Origin: an uncultured Bacteroidales bacterium
GTDB taxonomy: Bacteria; Bacteroidota; Bacteroidia; Bacteroidales; UBA932
NCBI GenBank assembly: GCA_934700615.1
Contig: CAKUXR010000009.1
Location: 40,290 to 104,289 of the forward strand
DNA: 64,000 nucleotides
Direction of reading: 5' to 3'
The stretch's first letter is position 1, and every line of letters starts with the position of its first letter. Shown here piece after piece: positions 13,421 through 22,611 of this stretch. Below the pieces are notes generated by a model. It searched no databases. It was given only the letters and a program-made list of their open reading frames with translations, and was not told where the DNA came from. Both the position numbers and the translations under genes were made by a program.

Positions 13421-13951
13421 CTATTTCTCTTCTTTTTCTGAAAGGGTCTTTACGATGCCTGCAAGTTTGTCGCCAGCTGACTGAAGAGCTGAGATGACGT
13501 TCTTTGCAGGAGACTGGAGAAGACCGATGATATCGCCAAGGAGTTCCTCTTTAGACTTGATAGCTGCGAGTTCCTCGAGCTTGTCAGCGCCTACGAAGGC
13601 ACATTCCTGAACGTAAGCACCCTTGAGTGCAGGTTTCTCAAAACCATCCTTCTGGAACTTCTTGATGAGCTTTGCAGGAGCATTTGCAACCTCTGTGTAC
13701 ATGATTGCAGTATTTCCTTCGAGCGTAGAAACAAGGAGGTTCATCTCCTCATTGTTCAGTTCCTTGATAACGTGATGGAAGAGTGTATTCTTTACAACTG
13801 TAAGCTTGATATTCGCCTCGAAGCAAGCTCGGCGGAGCTTAGTTGTCTGCTCAGCATTAAGACCGGAGACGTCGGTAATGTAGAAATTAGGAGTCTCCTT
13901 AATCTGTGCTGAGATAGATTCAATTATCTGGGCTTTTAATTCTTTTCTCAT
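13421..13951 (-). CDS. rplJ: 50S ribosomal protein L10
   Basis: A 176-residue base of the ribosomal stalk, binding 23S rRNA and L7/L12 dimers through its C-terminal helix. Motifs such as FYITDVSGLNAEQTTKLRRAC and VVKNTLFHHVI are typical of L10. It lies 30 bases upstream of rplL; L10 with L7/L12 is the usual translational autoregulator of this pair in other bacteria (family knowledge). No obvious leader structure was tested here. Confidence 0.98.
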   Translation of the reverse strand: MRKELKAQIIESISAQIKETPNFYITDVSGLNAEQTTKLRRACFEANIKLTVVKNTLFHHVIKELNNEEMNLLVSTLEGNTAIMYTEVANAPAKLIKKFQKDGFEKPALKGAYVQECAFVGADKLEELAAIKSKEELLGDIIGLLQSPAKNVISALQSAGDKLAGIVKTLSEKEEK

Positions 13952-13966
13952 AACATTGAACTTTTA

Positions 13967-14665
13967 TTATTCAGCACTGAATGACTTAATATCGAGTTTG
14001 ATACCAGGGCTCATGGTAGTGCAGATAGCTGCACCCTTGAGATATGTTCCCTTAAGTGTCTGTGGCTTAAGCTTGAGGATAGCTGACATCACAACCTTTG
14101 CATTGTCGTAAATCTGCTCTGGTGTGAAAGAAGCCTTTCCGATAGCTGTGTGGATAATACCGGTCTTGTCAACCTTGAAGTCGATCTTACCAGCCTTAAC
14201 CTCCTTTACAGCGTTGCCTACAGCCATTGTAACTGTACCGGTCTTAGGGTTCGGCATGAGTCCTCTAGGTCCGAGGATACGTCCGATGATACCGACCTTG
14301 GCCATCACTGAAGGAGTACAGATGATAACGTCTACATCTGTCCAGCCACCTTTGATTTTCTCAATGTACTCGTCGAGTCCTACGTAGTCAGCACCGGCCT
14401 CTTTAGCCTCAGCCTCCTTGTCAGGAGTACAGAGAACGAGGACACGTGTCACCTTACCTGTTCCGTGAGGAAGTGAAACGACGCCACGGATCATCTGGTT
14501 TGCCTTACGAGGGTCAACACCGAGATTTGCTATAAGCTCAACTGAAGAATCGAACTTTGTATAAGTGATTTCCTTGAGGATACCACACGCTTCAGAAAGC
14601 TCGTACTGCTTTGACGGATCATACTTTGCCAATGCAGCCTGCATGTTTTTAGAAAGTTTACTCAT
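13967..14665 (-). CDS. rplA: 50S ribosomal protein L1
   Basis: A 232-residue L1, part of the mobile L1 stalk near the ribosomal E site. Clear motifs: FDSSVELIANLGVDPRKANQ, then GTGKVTRVLVLCTPDKEAEA and the signature ILGPRGLMPNPKTGTVT. Start and length are as usual. It sits 12 bases after rplK and 15 bases before rplJ. Confidence 0.98.
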   Translation of the reverse strand: MSKLSKNMQAALAKYDPSKQYELSEACGILKEITYTKFDSSVELIANLGVDPRKANQMIRGVVSLPHGTGKVTRVLVLCTPDKEAEAKEAGADYVGLDEYIEKIKGGWTDVDVIICTPSVMAKVGIIGRILGPRGLMPNPKTGTVTMAVGNAVKEVKAGKIDFKVDKTGIIHTAIGKASFTPEQIYDNAKVVMSAILKLKPQTLKGTYLKGAAICTTMSPGIKLDIKSFSAE

Positions 14666-14677
14666 GTCGCATGTGAT

Positions 14678-15124
14678 TTATTTAACGTCAGCAGGGAAAA
14701 CACCTGTAACTTTGATACCCATACTTCTAGCTGTACCAGCTACCATCTTCATTGCTGCAGCAAGTGTGAAAGCGTTCATATCTGCCATCTTGCCTTCTGC
14801 AATTGTGCGGACCTGATCCCAAGACACACTGGCAACTTTCTGCCTGTTAGGCTCTCCAGAACCTTTCTGGATCTTTGCAGCTTCTTTAAGAGATACTGCT
14901 ACCGGTGGCTGCTTTACAACGAAAGTGAAAGACTTGTCTGAGAAGACTGTAATGACAACTGGAAGCACTTTACCTGCAGAACCCTGAGTTGCTGCATTGA
15001 ACTGCTTGCAGAAGTCCATAATGTTCAGTCCTTTAGAACCGAGAGCCGGTCCCACCGGAGGCGCAGGATTCGCAGCTCCACCTTTGATCTGGAGTTTAAT
15101 GAATCCGGTTACTTCTTTTGCCAT
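14678..15124 (-). CDS. rplK: 50S ribosomal protein L11
   Basis: A 148-residue L11 of the GTPase-associated centre. The N-terminal domain has AKEVTGFIKLQIKGGAANP and PPVGPALGSKGLNIMDFCKQ, and the C-terminal rRNA-binding domain shows GTARSMGIKVTG. Thiopeptides and stringent-response sensing involve this protein in other bacteria. Only 4 bases separate it from nusG. Confidence 0.98.
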   Translation of the reverse strand: MAKEVTGFIKLQIKGGAANPAPPVGPALGSKGLNIMDFCKQFNAATQGSAGKVLPVVITVFSDKSFTFVVKQPPVAVSLKEAAKIQKGSGEPNRQKVASVSWDQVRTIAEGKMADMNAFTLAAAMKMVAGTARSMGIKVTGVFPADVK

Positions 15125-15128
15125 GATT

Positions 15129-15701
15129 TTATTCTTTAGTTACTTGATTAAAGTTGAGTTCGAGCAGAGTCTTTCTGCCGAAGATCATAACTATGACTTT
15201 GATTTTGCTTCTGTCGGCTGCAATCTCATCGACTGTACCATCGAAACCACTGAAAGGTCCGTCTGTAATCTTGACTGAATCGCCCACCTGATAATCGACT
15301 TCGGTAACTGCCTGTGTCTCGGTCTGCTCATCCTGCTGTCCAAGAAGACGCTTGACTTCGTCGGGCCTGAGAGCTACAGCTTCCATGTCGTTAGGATTCT
15401 TGCTGTCTTTCTTCTTTTCAGAGAGGAATCCGGCAAGTCCAGGTATGACGTGACTGCGGATAAGGTATTCAGAATCTTTGCCAAGTTCAGCCTCAATAAA
15501 CACATATCCCGGGAAAAGAATCTTTTCAGTAGCAACTCTCTTTCCGTTCTTTATGGTATATTTACTTTCAAGGGGAACAAGAACCTGAGATATTTCTTTC
15601 TGAAGATCCACGCTCCTCTCGATCTCTTTATCGAGGTACTCTTTGACTTTCTTCTCTTTGCTTCCTGCAGTCCTAAGGACGTACCATTTTTTATCGCCCA
15701 T
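15129..15701 (-). CDS. nusG: Transcription termination/antitermination protein NusG
   Basis: A 190-residue NusG. The N-terminal NGN domain begins KKWYVLRTAGSKEKKVKEYL and has the hydrophobic RNA-polymerase-binding patch (FPGYVFIEAEL). The linker carries a charged insertion (SEKKKDSKNPNDMEA) as often in Bacteroidota. The C-terminal KOW domain is VGDSVKITDGPFSGFDGTVDE. It links RNA polymerase to ribosome or Rho. Its place between secE and rplK is the ancient order. Confidence 0.98.
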   Translation of the reverse strand: MGDKKWYVLRTAGSKEKKVKEYLDKEIERSVDLQKEISQVLVPLESKYTIKNGKRVATEKILFPGYVFIEAELGKDSEYLIRSHVIPGLAGFLSEKKKDSKNPNDMEAVALRPDEVKRLLGQQDEQTETQAVTEVDYQVGDSVKITDGPFSGFDGTVDEIAADRSKIKVIVMIFGRKTLLELNFNQVTKE

Positions 15702-15716
15702 GGTAATGAATAAAAA

Positions 15717-15905
15717 TTACAGTGTGTAGATTGCTGTCATCAGATACTGGAAAATGTAGTCAATGACAAAAAGCACAGCAGCAATGATGACAGTTGCGAC
15801 CATGACAAGCAGAGCAGAGCTCTGAAGACTTGACCATGATGGCCACGCCACCTTCTGGGTGAGTTCTTTGTATGACTCTTTCAGATAGTTAATGAACTTT
15901 CTCAT
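15717..15905 (-). CDS. secE: Preprotein translocase subunit SecE
   Basis: A short 62-residue SecE with a single C-terminal transmembrane helix (ALLVMVATVIIAAVLFVIDY) after an amphipathic segment with the conserved KVAWPSWSS stretch. It is the minimal form common in Bacteroidota and stabilises SecY. It lies 15 bases before nusG and 81 bases after tRNA-Trp. Confidence 0.97.
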   Translation of the reverse strand: MRKFINYLKESYKELTQKVAWPSWSSLQSSALLVMVATVIIAAVLFVIDYIFQYLMTAIYTL

Positions 15906-15986
15906 CTTTTCTTTTAATGGACACCACTTGTTGGAAGCTTGCGCAGTGTCTGTTAAACATTACCAAATCGTAACCTTTGATATTAG

Positions 15987-16058
15987 CAGGGGCAGAGAGA
16001 TTCGAACTCCCATCAATGGTTTTGGAGACCACTATACTAGCCCTTATACTATGCCCCT
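15987..16058 (-). tRNA. tRNA-Trp (CCA)
   Basis: On the minus strand a 72-base cloverleaf folds with a 7-bp acceptor stem (AGGGGCA with TGCCCCT) and discriminator G. The anticodon loop reads CTCCAAA with anticodon CCA, and the T-loop GTTCGAATC is standard. The CCA tail is not encoded. It lies between tuf and secE, its usual place in this cluster. Confidence 0.96.
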
Positions 16059-16108
16059 GTATTATGGTGCCGGAACAAAACCGGCACCTATTTCAATTTC
16101 AATAGAAA

Positions 16109-17302
16109 TTAGTCAATGATCTTAGTAACCTGACCAGCTCCTACTGTACGGCCACCCTCACGGATTGCGAAACGAAGACCTTCGTTAAGAGCAACTGGAG
16201 TGATGAGCTTAACTGTAATCTCAACGTTATCGCCTGGCATAACCATCTCAGTTCCCTCTGGAAGAGTGATCTCACCGGTAACATCAAGTGTACGGATGAA
16301 GAACTGTGGACGATAGTGGTTGTGGAATGGAGTGTGACGACCACCTTCCTCTTTCTTGAGGACGTAGATCTGAGCCTTGAAGTCAGTGTGCGGAGTGATT
16401 GAACCTGGCTTAGCAACAACCTCACCTCTCTTGACATCCTTCTTGTCGATACCACGGAGAAGAAGACCAACGTTGTCTCCAGCCTCACCCTGATCAAGAA
16501 GCTTACGGAACATCTCGACACCTGTTACGGTTGTAGATCTAGGAGCGTCACCGAAACCGACGAGCTCAACTGCATCGTTAACGTGGATAGTACCAGTCTC
16601 GATACGTCCTGTAACTACAGTACCACGACCTGTGATAGAGAAGATATCCTCGATAGGCATAAGGAATGGTTTCTCGTTCTCACGAACTGGGATAGGAATG
16701 TATGTATCAACAGCATCCATAAGCTCCATAACCTTCTCCTCCCACTTAGGGTCTCCGTTAAGAGCACCGAGTGCAGAACCACGGATGATAGGACAATCCT
16801 CATCGAAACCGTAGAATTTGAGGAGGTCTCTGATTTCCATCTCAACGAGGTCGAGCATCTCAGGATCGTCAACAAGGTCAACCTTGTTCATGAATACAAC
16901 AATCTTAGGAACGTTCACCTGACGGGCGAGAAGGATGTGCTCACGTGTCTGAGGCATAGGACCGTCAGTAGCAGCAACTACGAGAATTGCACCATCCATC
17001 TGAGCGGCACCAGTAACCATGTTCTTTACATAGTCAGCGTGGCCTGGACAGTCAACGTGTGCATAGTGACGATTTGCAGTCTCGTACTCAATGTGTGAAG
17101 AGTTAATGGTAATACCACGCTCTTTCTCCTCTGGAGCATTATCGATCTGATCGAAAGATCTAGCCTCTTCAGCTTTGGTGAAACCCTTGTCGGTGAGCAC
17201 CTTACTGATGGCAGCTGTCAAGGTAGTCTTACCGTGGTCAACATGGCCAATAGTACCGATGTTGACATGCGGCTTGGTTCTTACGAATGTTTCTTTTGCC
17301 AT
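16109..17302 (-). CDS. tuf: Elongation factor Tu
   Basis: A 397-residue EF-Tu, which brings aminoacyl-tRNA to the ribosome. G-box motifs are visible: P-loop GHVDHGKT (19-26), DCPGHAD and NKVD. Switch I (RGITI) and domain 2/3 signatures follow. The gene sits in the tRNA-tuf-tRNA-secE-nusG arrangement and is the only copy in this window. Codon use appears highly biased, as expected of a strongly expressed gene. Confidence 0.99.
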   Translation of the reverse strand: MAKETFVRTKPHVNIGTIGHVDHGKTTLTAAISKVLTDKGFTKAEEARSFDQIDNAPEEKERGITINSSHIEYETANRHYAHVDCPGHADYVKNMVTGAAQMDGAILVVAATDGPMPQTREHILLARQVNVPKIVVFMNKVDLVDDPEMLDLVEMEIRDLLKFYGFDEDCPIIRGSALGALNGDPKWEEKVMELMDAVDTYIPIPVRENEKPFLMPIEDIFSITGRGTVVTGRIETGTIHVNDAVELVGFGDAPRSTTVTGVEMFRKLLDQGEAGDNVGLLLRGIDKKDVKRGEVVAKPGSITPHTDFKAQIYVLKKEEGGRHTPFHNHYRPQFFIRTLDVTGEITLPEGTEMVMPGDNVEITVKLITPVALNEGLRFAIREGGRTVGAGQVTKIID

Positions 17303-17348
17303 AATATTATGTTTTTAATATGTTATTGTCGTGTATAAACAACTATAG

Positions 17349-17420
<72 letters not shown>

Positions 17421-17440
17421 GACACTTTTCGAAAAAATTG

Positions 17441-17513
17441 AGCGGAAAACGAGGTTCGAACTCGCGACCCTCAGCTTGGAAGGCTGATGCTCTACCAACT
17501 GAGCTACTTCCGC
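17441..17513 (-). tRNA. tRNA-Gly (TCC)
   Basis: Minus-strand 73-base cloverleaf: acceptor GCGGAAG with TTTCCGC, D-arm TAGCTCAGTTGGTAGAGC, anticodon loop TTCCAAG (anticodon TCC), T-loop GTTCGAACC, discriminator U. No encoded CCA. Confidence 0.96.
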
Positions 17514-17522
17514 AAGTGTGAG

Positions 17523-17605
17523 TGGGAGAAGATGGATTCGAACCACCGAAGACATAAGTCAGCAGATTTACAGTCTGCCCCATTTGGCCACTCTGGTATT
17601 CTCCC
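17523..17605 (-). tRNA. tRNA-Tyr (GTA)
   Basis: Minus-strand class II tRNA of 83 bases with a long variable arm. Acceptor GGGAGAA/TTCTCCC, D-loop with GTGGCCAAATGGGGC, anticodon loop CTGTAAA (anticodon GTA), T-loop GTTCGAATC, discriminator A. Confidence 0.96.
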
Positions 17606-17640
17606 AATATTTCACCGGAAAAGGCCGTTTCCGGAACTTG

Positions 17641-17714
17641 AGCCGATAGAGGGATTTGAACCCACGACCCCGAGATTACAAATCACGTGCTCTGGCCAAC
17701 TGAGCTATATCGGC
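17641..17714 (-). tRNA. tRNA-Thr (TGT)
   Basis: Minus-strand 74-base cloverleaf with acceptor GCCGATA/TATCGGC, anticodon loop TTTGTAA (anticodon TGT) and T-loop GTTCAAATC. It is the first gene of the tRNA-tuf operon, 27 bases after the predicted transcription start region. Confidence 0.96.
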
Positions 17715-17747
17715 AATGTTGTGAGCCTTACTTTTTGTAAGGGATTG

Positions 17748-17778
17748 CAAAGATAGGCAGAAAATCTGAATCTGCAAA
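17748..17778 (-). promoter_or_regulatory. Promoter of the tRNA-tuf-rpl-rpoBC operon
   Basis: On the minus strand a TTTG (-33; 17775-17778) and TATCTTTG (-7; 17748-17755) are exactly 19 bases apart, matching the Bacteroidota sigma consensus TTTG-N19-TAnnTTTG. Transcription would start near 17741, about 27 bases before the first tRNA. The -33 box lies just 18 bases past the stop codon of dxs, so the upstream gene runs almost into the promoter. Confidence 0.8.
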
Positions 17779-17795
17779 CATTTTCGAAAAAAAAG

Positions 17796-19664
17796 TTACA
17801 TTTTTTCTAACATTTCCATGCATTTCGCGGCAATACCCTCTGCATCAAGCCCACATTCAGCCCTCTGGGAGGCCTGTTTGTCCTGTCCTATGAATTCGTC
17901 AGGTATTCCCAAGCCCTCAATCCGGATCAGATGCCCCTTCTCGGCCATATATTCGGTAACGGCTCCGAAAAGCCCTCCCTTGATACAGCCTTCTTCGACC
18001 GTGAGCACCTTTCCGCACTTGGCAGCCCTCTCCAGTATGTCTTCATCTATAGGCTTGATATACCTAATATCATATACGGCAACATTGATACCCGTCCTTT
18101 CATTGACAATGGCGGCAGCTTCTACGGCTCTGCACGCCTCCGGTCCGGCAGCGATAATCGCGAGGCGGTCACCTTCGAGCAGACACGCCCCTTTTCCCGG
18201 CATAAGCTCACTGAATTCCGCATTCCGCCAGTCGGTGCCTTCGCCGCATCCGCGCGGGTACCTTATTATAAAAGGACCGCCGTCGTATTTCAATGCGGTG
18301 AACATCAGCGATTTCAGTTCGGTTTCATTTCTCGGTGCGGAAACGACGCAGCCAGGAATCGACCTGTATGCGGCCATGTCATAGCATCCGTGATGAGTTG
18401 CACCATCCTCTCCGACCAGTCCGGCCCTGTCGAAGCAGAGCACCACCGGGAGATTCTGCAACGCCACATCATGGACTATCTCATCGTAGGCGCGCTGTGA
18501 GAATGACGAATATATATTGCAGAAAGGACGCATCCCGCCAGCAGCAAGGCCAGCCGAGAACGTGACCGCATGTTCTTCTTCGATACCGACATCAAAAAAG
18601 CGTTCCGGCATCTCATTGGCCAGGATATTCATGCCGCACCCCGTGGCCATCGCAGGCGTGATTCCCACTACCCTGTCATCCATCCTGGCAAGTTCCAGAA
18701 GGACCTGACCGAACACATCCTGATATCTGTCAGCAGGACGCTTGCCCGGCAGCCTCTCTCCGGTTTCAGGAACAAACCGGCCCGGAGCATGCCATACCGT
18801 AGGATTTGCCTCCGCAGGCGCATAGCCCTTGCCCTTTTTTGTTATCGTATGGAGAATCCTCGGGCCTTTAAGATCCTTGAGACGGGTCAATGCTGTCAGG
18901 ACGGCATTGATGTCATTCCCGTCGATAGGACCGAAATATCTGAATCCCAGCGACTCGAAAAGCGACCCTCCGAAATCATCTACCAGTGAGGACTTGGTCG
19001 AACGGACCAGGTTCTGCATCTTTTCACGCAGACGGCCTTCGCCCATCTTCTCCCAAATCTTGTTCTTTATCCTATTATAGGTGGGATCGGTGGTTATCTT
19101 GAGCAGATAATCGTGGAGACCGCCGGTATTTTTGTCAATGGAGCAATTGTTGTCATTGAGAATGATGAGGATGTCGCTCCTGCTTGCACCGGCATTGTTC
19201 AGTCCCTCCAATGCGAGGCCGCCGGTCAAGGCACCGTCGCCGATGACGGCGATTACTTTTTCGTCAATGCCTCTGAGCTTTGCCGCATACGACATTCCCA
19301 GCGCAGCCGATATGGAAGTAGATGAATGTCCTACGCCGAATGCGTCATATTCACTCTCATCCCTTCTCGGAAATCCGCTGAGGCCACCCTTCATCCTGTT
19401 ATTCTTGAATGCTTCGCGACGACCGGTAAGAATCTTATGTGCATAGGCCTGATGTCCCACGTCATAAACGATCTTGTCGTGCGGAGTATCGAAAACATAA
19501 TGAAGCCCCACAATCAGTTCGACTGCACCGAGGCTTGAACCGAGATGTCCCGGATTGGTCGAACAACACTTTATTATATAGTCCCTGACCTCGGAACACA
19601 ACTGAACGAGCCGGGTCCTGTCGAGTTTTCGCAAGTCAGCCGGACTATTTATATTTTCTAGCAT
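17796..19664 (-). CDS. dxs: 1-deoxy-D-xylulose-5-phosphate synthase
   Basis: DXS makes 1-deoxyxylulose 5-phosphate from pyruvate and glyceraldehyde 3-phosphate with thiamine diphosphate, the first step of the MEP isoprenoid route. From the ATG at 19664 it has 622 residues, the normal length; a longer frame to 19727 adds 21 poorly conserved residues and is less likely. Visible motifs: CSTNPGHLGSSLGAVELIVG, YDVGHQAYAHKILTGR, the TPP/Mg motif VIGDGALTGGLALEGLNN, the catalytic Glu in VGIEEEHAVTFSAGLA, and FIIRYPRGCGEG. It is the only gene between the ribosomal operon and the divergent transporter genes. Confidence 0.96.
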   Translation of the reverse strand: MLENINSPADLRKLDRTRLVQLCSEVRDYIIKCCSTNPGHLGSSLGAVELIVGLHYVFDTPHDKIVYDVGHQAYAHKILTGRREAFKNNRMKGGLSGFPRRDESEYDAFGVGHSSTSISAALGMSYAAKLRGIDEKVIAVIGDGALTGGLALEGLNNAGASRSDILIILNDNNCSIDKNTGGLHDYLLKITTDPTYNRIKNKIWEKMGEGRLREKMQNLVRSTKSSLVDDFGGSLFESLGFRYFGPIDGNDINAVLTALTRLKDLKGPRILHTITKKGKGYAPAEANPTVWHAPGRFVPETGERLPGKRPADRYQDVFGQVLLELARMDDRVVGITPAMATGCGMNILANEMPERFFDVGIEEEHAVTFSAGLAAGGMRPFCNIYSSFSQRAYDEIVHDVALQNLPVVLCFDRAGLVGEDGATHHGCYDMAAYRSIPGCVVSAPRNETELKSLMFTALKYDGGPFIIRYPRGCGEGTDWRNAEFSELMPGKGACLLEGDRLAIIAAGPEACRAVEAAAIVNERTGINVAVYDIRYIKPIDEDILERAAKCGKVLTVEEGCIKGGLFGAVTEYMAEKGHLIRIEGLGIPDEFIGQDKQASQRAECGLDAEGIAAKCMEMLEKM

Positions 19665-19861
19665 ATGCAAATTCACGAATTTGTCACAAGGTACGAACAT
19701 TTTCCGAGAGAATAAAACCATTTTCATTTTGTATTTTATGATTTATTCAATACCTTGCAAGGGCTTATTTGGGCTGAAGTGCCAGTTCGGGGCGCAGTAA
19801 GCCAATGGGCCAGATGCATCTGAAGATGATGCAGACGTGATTGAAATCAAAAAACCAAAAT

Positions 19862-21232
19862 ATGACTAAAGTACAAAAACTAATGAATGACAGCGCAGTA
19901 GCCCGCTGGTCAGTGCTGGTGCTCATCGCACTCATGATGTTCTTCGGCTACATGTTCGTGGATGTCATGTCCCCTCTCAAATCACTCGTTGAAGAGAAGC
20001 TCAAATGGGACAGCACCGTATTCGGAACATACGCAGCTTCAGAGTTTTTCCTGAATGTATTCTGCTTCTTCCTTATTTTCGCGGGAATCATCCTTGACAA
20101 GATGGGTGTCCGTTTCACAGGACTTCTTTCAGCATCCCTGATGGTAGGCGGCGCGGTCATCAAATATATAGGTATCAGCGACTGGTTCCAGGCAACTGCG
20201 CTCTGCGGCTGGCTTGACAGCTGGTGGGTAGCCCTCCCTGGCAGCGCAAAAATGGCATGTCTCGGTTTCATGATCTTCGGTTGCGGTTGCGAAATGGCCG
20301 GCACCACTGTATCCAAGGCTATCGCCAAGTGGTTCAAAGGCAAGGAAATGGCATTGGCAATGGGTCTTGAGATGGCAATCGCACGTCTCGGCGTGTTCGC
20401 AGTAATGTGGATTTCACCTATGATCGCTTCCAAGTTCGACGGTTCAGTTGTCGCTCCTGTAGGATTCTGCACAGCACTTCTCGTAATCGGACTCCTCTTC
20501 TTCCTCATCTTCACATTCATGGACAGGAAGTTCGACAGCCAGCTTATCGAAGCGGGCCTCATGACGGCAGAGAAGTCTCCGGAAGACGAATTCCACCTCA
20601 GCGACCTCGGCAAAATCTTCAGCAGCAAGATGTTCTGGATTGTCGCTCTTCTCTGCGTCCTCTACTACAGCGCAATCTTCCCATTCCAGAGATATGCTCC
20701 TAACTACCTCGAGATAACTCTCGGCGTAACCGCTGAAACAGCTTCACGCCTGTTCAGCTGCTTCCCGATCCTTGCAATGGTGCTCACTCCGTTCCTCGGA
20801 GCCTTCCTCGATTTCAAAGGAAAGGGTGCATCAATGCTTATGGCCGGTGCCATCATCATGATCGTATGCCACCTCAGCTTTGCATTCCTGCTGCCTGCAT
20901 TCCCTAGCAAGGCATTGGCACTCGTACTTATCGTTACACTCGGAGTATCATTCTCCCTCGTACCTGCAGCCCTCTGGCCTTCAGTACCGAAAATCATTGA
21001 CGAAAAAATCCTCGGATCAGCATACTGCCTCATTTTCTGGGTACAGAACATCGGTCTCTGTCTCGTTCCGCTTCTTATCGGCGCAACACTCCAGGGCACA
21101 GGCGGATACATGGTTCCGATGATTATCTTCTCTTCTTTCGGCGTTATGGCATTCCTTCTCTCATTCCTGCTGAAGATTGAAGACAAGAAGAAAGGCTACG
21201 GACTTGAACTTCCTAATGTTAAGGAAAAATAA
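19862..21232 (+). CDS. MFS transporter (MFSD1-like), first of a tandem pair
   Basis: A carrier of 456 residues from the ATG at 19862 (MTKVQKLMND); a TTG seven codons upstream is not needed. About 12 hydrophobic segments are visible, in two halves separated by a cytoplasmic loop (MDRKFDSQLIEAGLMTAEKS). The signature WFKGKEMALAMGLEMAIARLG near the end of the first half is shared with the next gene. Such Bacteroidota MFS proteins resemble lysosomal MFSD1-type carriers, which move dipeptides, but the substrate here is not shown. It starts a plus-strand run that includes a second MFS gene 8 bases later and two lipoproteins. Confidence 0.85.
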   Translation: MTKVQKLMNDSAVARWSVLVLIALMMFFGYMFVDVMSPLKSLVEEKLKWDSTVFGTYAASEFFLNVFCFFLIFAGIILDKMGVRFTGLLSASLMVGGAVIKYIGISDWFQATALCGWLDSWWVALPGSAKMACLGFMIFGCGCEMAGTTVSKAIAKWFKGKEMALAMGLEMAIARLGVFAVMWISPMIASKFDGSVVAPVGFCTALLVIGLLFFLIFTFMDRKFDSQLIEAGLMTAEKSPEDEFHLSDLGKIFSSKMFWIVALLCVLYYSAIFPFQRYAPNYLEITLGVTAETASRLFSCFPILAMVLTPFLGAFLDFKGKGASMLMAGAIIMIVCHLSFAFLLPAFPSKALALVLIVTLGVSFSLVPAALWPSVPKIIDEKILGSAYCLIFWVQNIGLCLVPLLIGATLQGTGGYMVPMIIFSSFGVMAFLLSFLLKIEDKKKGYGLELPNVKEK

Positions 21233-21240
21233 GAAGTTCA

Positions 21241-22587
21241 ATGATATCTGACAATAAAGGAATCCGGAACATCTCACGCTGGCTGGCATTGGCCTGTCTG
21301 GTAGTGCCGATGTTCGGTTCCTACTTCTTTGATGACATGTTCTCATCCCTGTCCCAGCTTTTCCGCAACCCGGAACTGCTGGAACTCGGATGGGATTCTG
21401 CTGATTATGGCGTATATGCCGGAGGATATTCGTTCCTCTGCGTATGGGGCGGACTGATAGTCTGCGGAATGCTGCTGGACAAATGGGGCGTCCGCGTCAC
21501 AGGTTCCATCTTCGTGGGGCTCATGGCTGCAGGAGCCGCAATTGTAACATTGGCAATAACCTCCGGAATGGCTCCGGAATCCTCTCTGGCATTGGCCTAT
21601 TCCGGCTGCATGATTTTCGGTCTCGGAAGCGAGATCGCCGGCGTGGCTGTGACAAGGTCGATCGCAAAATGGTTCAAGGGGCACAATATGGCATTGGCAA
21701 TGGGCCTCCAGCTTGCGATTGCGCGTCTGGGTACGGCTCTTGCGCTTATCCTGTCGCCGATTCTCGTGTCAGCGAAACCGGCAGGATGCTCCTACACACT
21801 CATGGAGACTGCCCGCCCTGCATTCGCCGGGCTAATACTCCTTCTTGCCGGAACCGTGCTTTGGGGAATTTTCGTCGCAATGGACGCAAGGTTCGATTCA
21901 ATGACAGGCTCCACGGACAAGAAAGAGACTGCCGAAGAGGACAAATTCAAGTTCTCCGACATATTCAAAGTATTGGGCAACAAGTACTTCATCCTGTCCG
22001 CCCTACTCTGCGTATTCTTCTACTGCAGCATCATCTCGTTCAAGAAATTCGCGACATCCATTCTGATTCCGAGATTCGACATTCCTGTGGAAAGCGCAAG
22101 TCTGATGGTGTCAATGATACCTTTCTTCACTGTAATCTTTGCGCCGCTATTCGGATTTCTCGTGGACAAGTCCGGCAAAGGGACAAGATGGATGATAGTA
22201 GGTTCCATCCTGGTATTGGCGGCACATCTGATGATTGCATTCGCACCTCAGGGAGCATCCGCGTTCGGTTACACTGCTATCGCCATGCTGGGTATCGGTT
22301 ATTCTCTGGTACCGGCGGCACTCTGGCCTACAGTATCCAGAATTGTCCCGGAAAAGAACCTCGGTACTGCATATTCACTGATGTATTGGATCCAGAATAT
22401 GGGCATGCTGCTGGTTCCTGTGGCTGTCGGCTTCATCTTCAGGAATGAGGTGACAATGCCGGGAAACGCATTGCAGGAGCAGAGCGCCGCGCTTCATGCC
22501 GAGTTCATATTCATCTCGCTCAGCGTGCTCGCAATCGCGGTATCCGTAATATTCGCAAAACTTTTCAAGAACGAACCTGACGCCTAA
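21241..22587 (+). CDS. MFS transporter (MFSD1-like), second of a tandem pair
   Basis: A 448-residue, about 12-helix carrier that starts 8 bases after the previous gene. It shares the paired motif WFKGHNMALAMGLQLAIARLG, the glycine/LVPAALWPTVSRI segment and the overall order of helices, so it is a diverged duplicate. Two such genes in one operon suggest either a heterodimer or different substrate ranges. It ends 24 bases before a surface lipoprotein, which may assist capture of the substrate (inference). Confidence 0.85.
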   Translation: MISDNKGIRNISRWLALACLVVPMFGSYFFDDMFSSLSQLFRNPELLELGWDSADYGVYAGGYSFLCVWGGLIVCGMLLDKWGVRVTGSIFVGLMAAGAAIVTLAITSGMAPESSLALAYSGCMIFGLGSEIAGVAVTRSIAKWFKGHNMALAMGLQLAIARLGTALALILSPILVSAKPAGCSYTLMETARPAFAGLILLLAGTVLWGIFVAMDARFDSMTGSTDKKETAEEDKFKFSDIFKVLGNKYFILSALLCVFFYCSIISFKKFATSILIPRFDIPVESASLMVSMIPFFTVIFAPLFGFLVDKSGKGTRWMIVGSILVLAAHLMIAFAPQGASAFGYTAIAMLGIGYSLVPAALWPTVSRIVPEKNLGTAYSLMYWIQNMGMLLVPVAVGFIFRNEVTMPGNALQEQSAALHAEFIFISLSVLAIAVSVIFAKLFKNEPDA

Positions 22588-22611
22588 CAATTATACAGAC
22601 CCCATAACACA

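Noticed and set aside
19665..19727. Longer N-terminus for dxs
   Set aside because: The added 21 residues are not typical of DXS, and the ATG at 19664 gives the normal length of about 620 residues.
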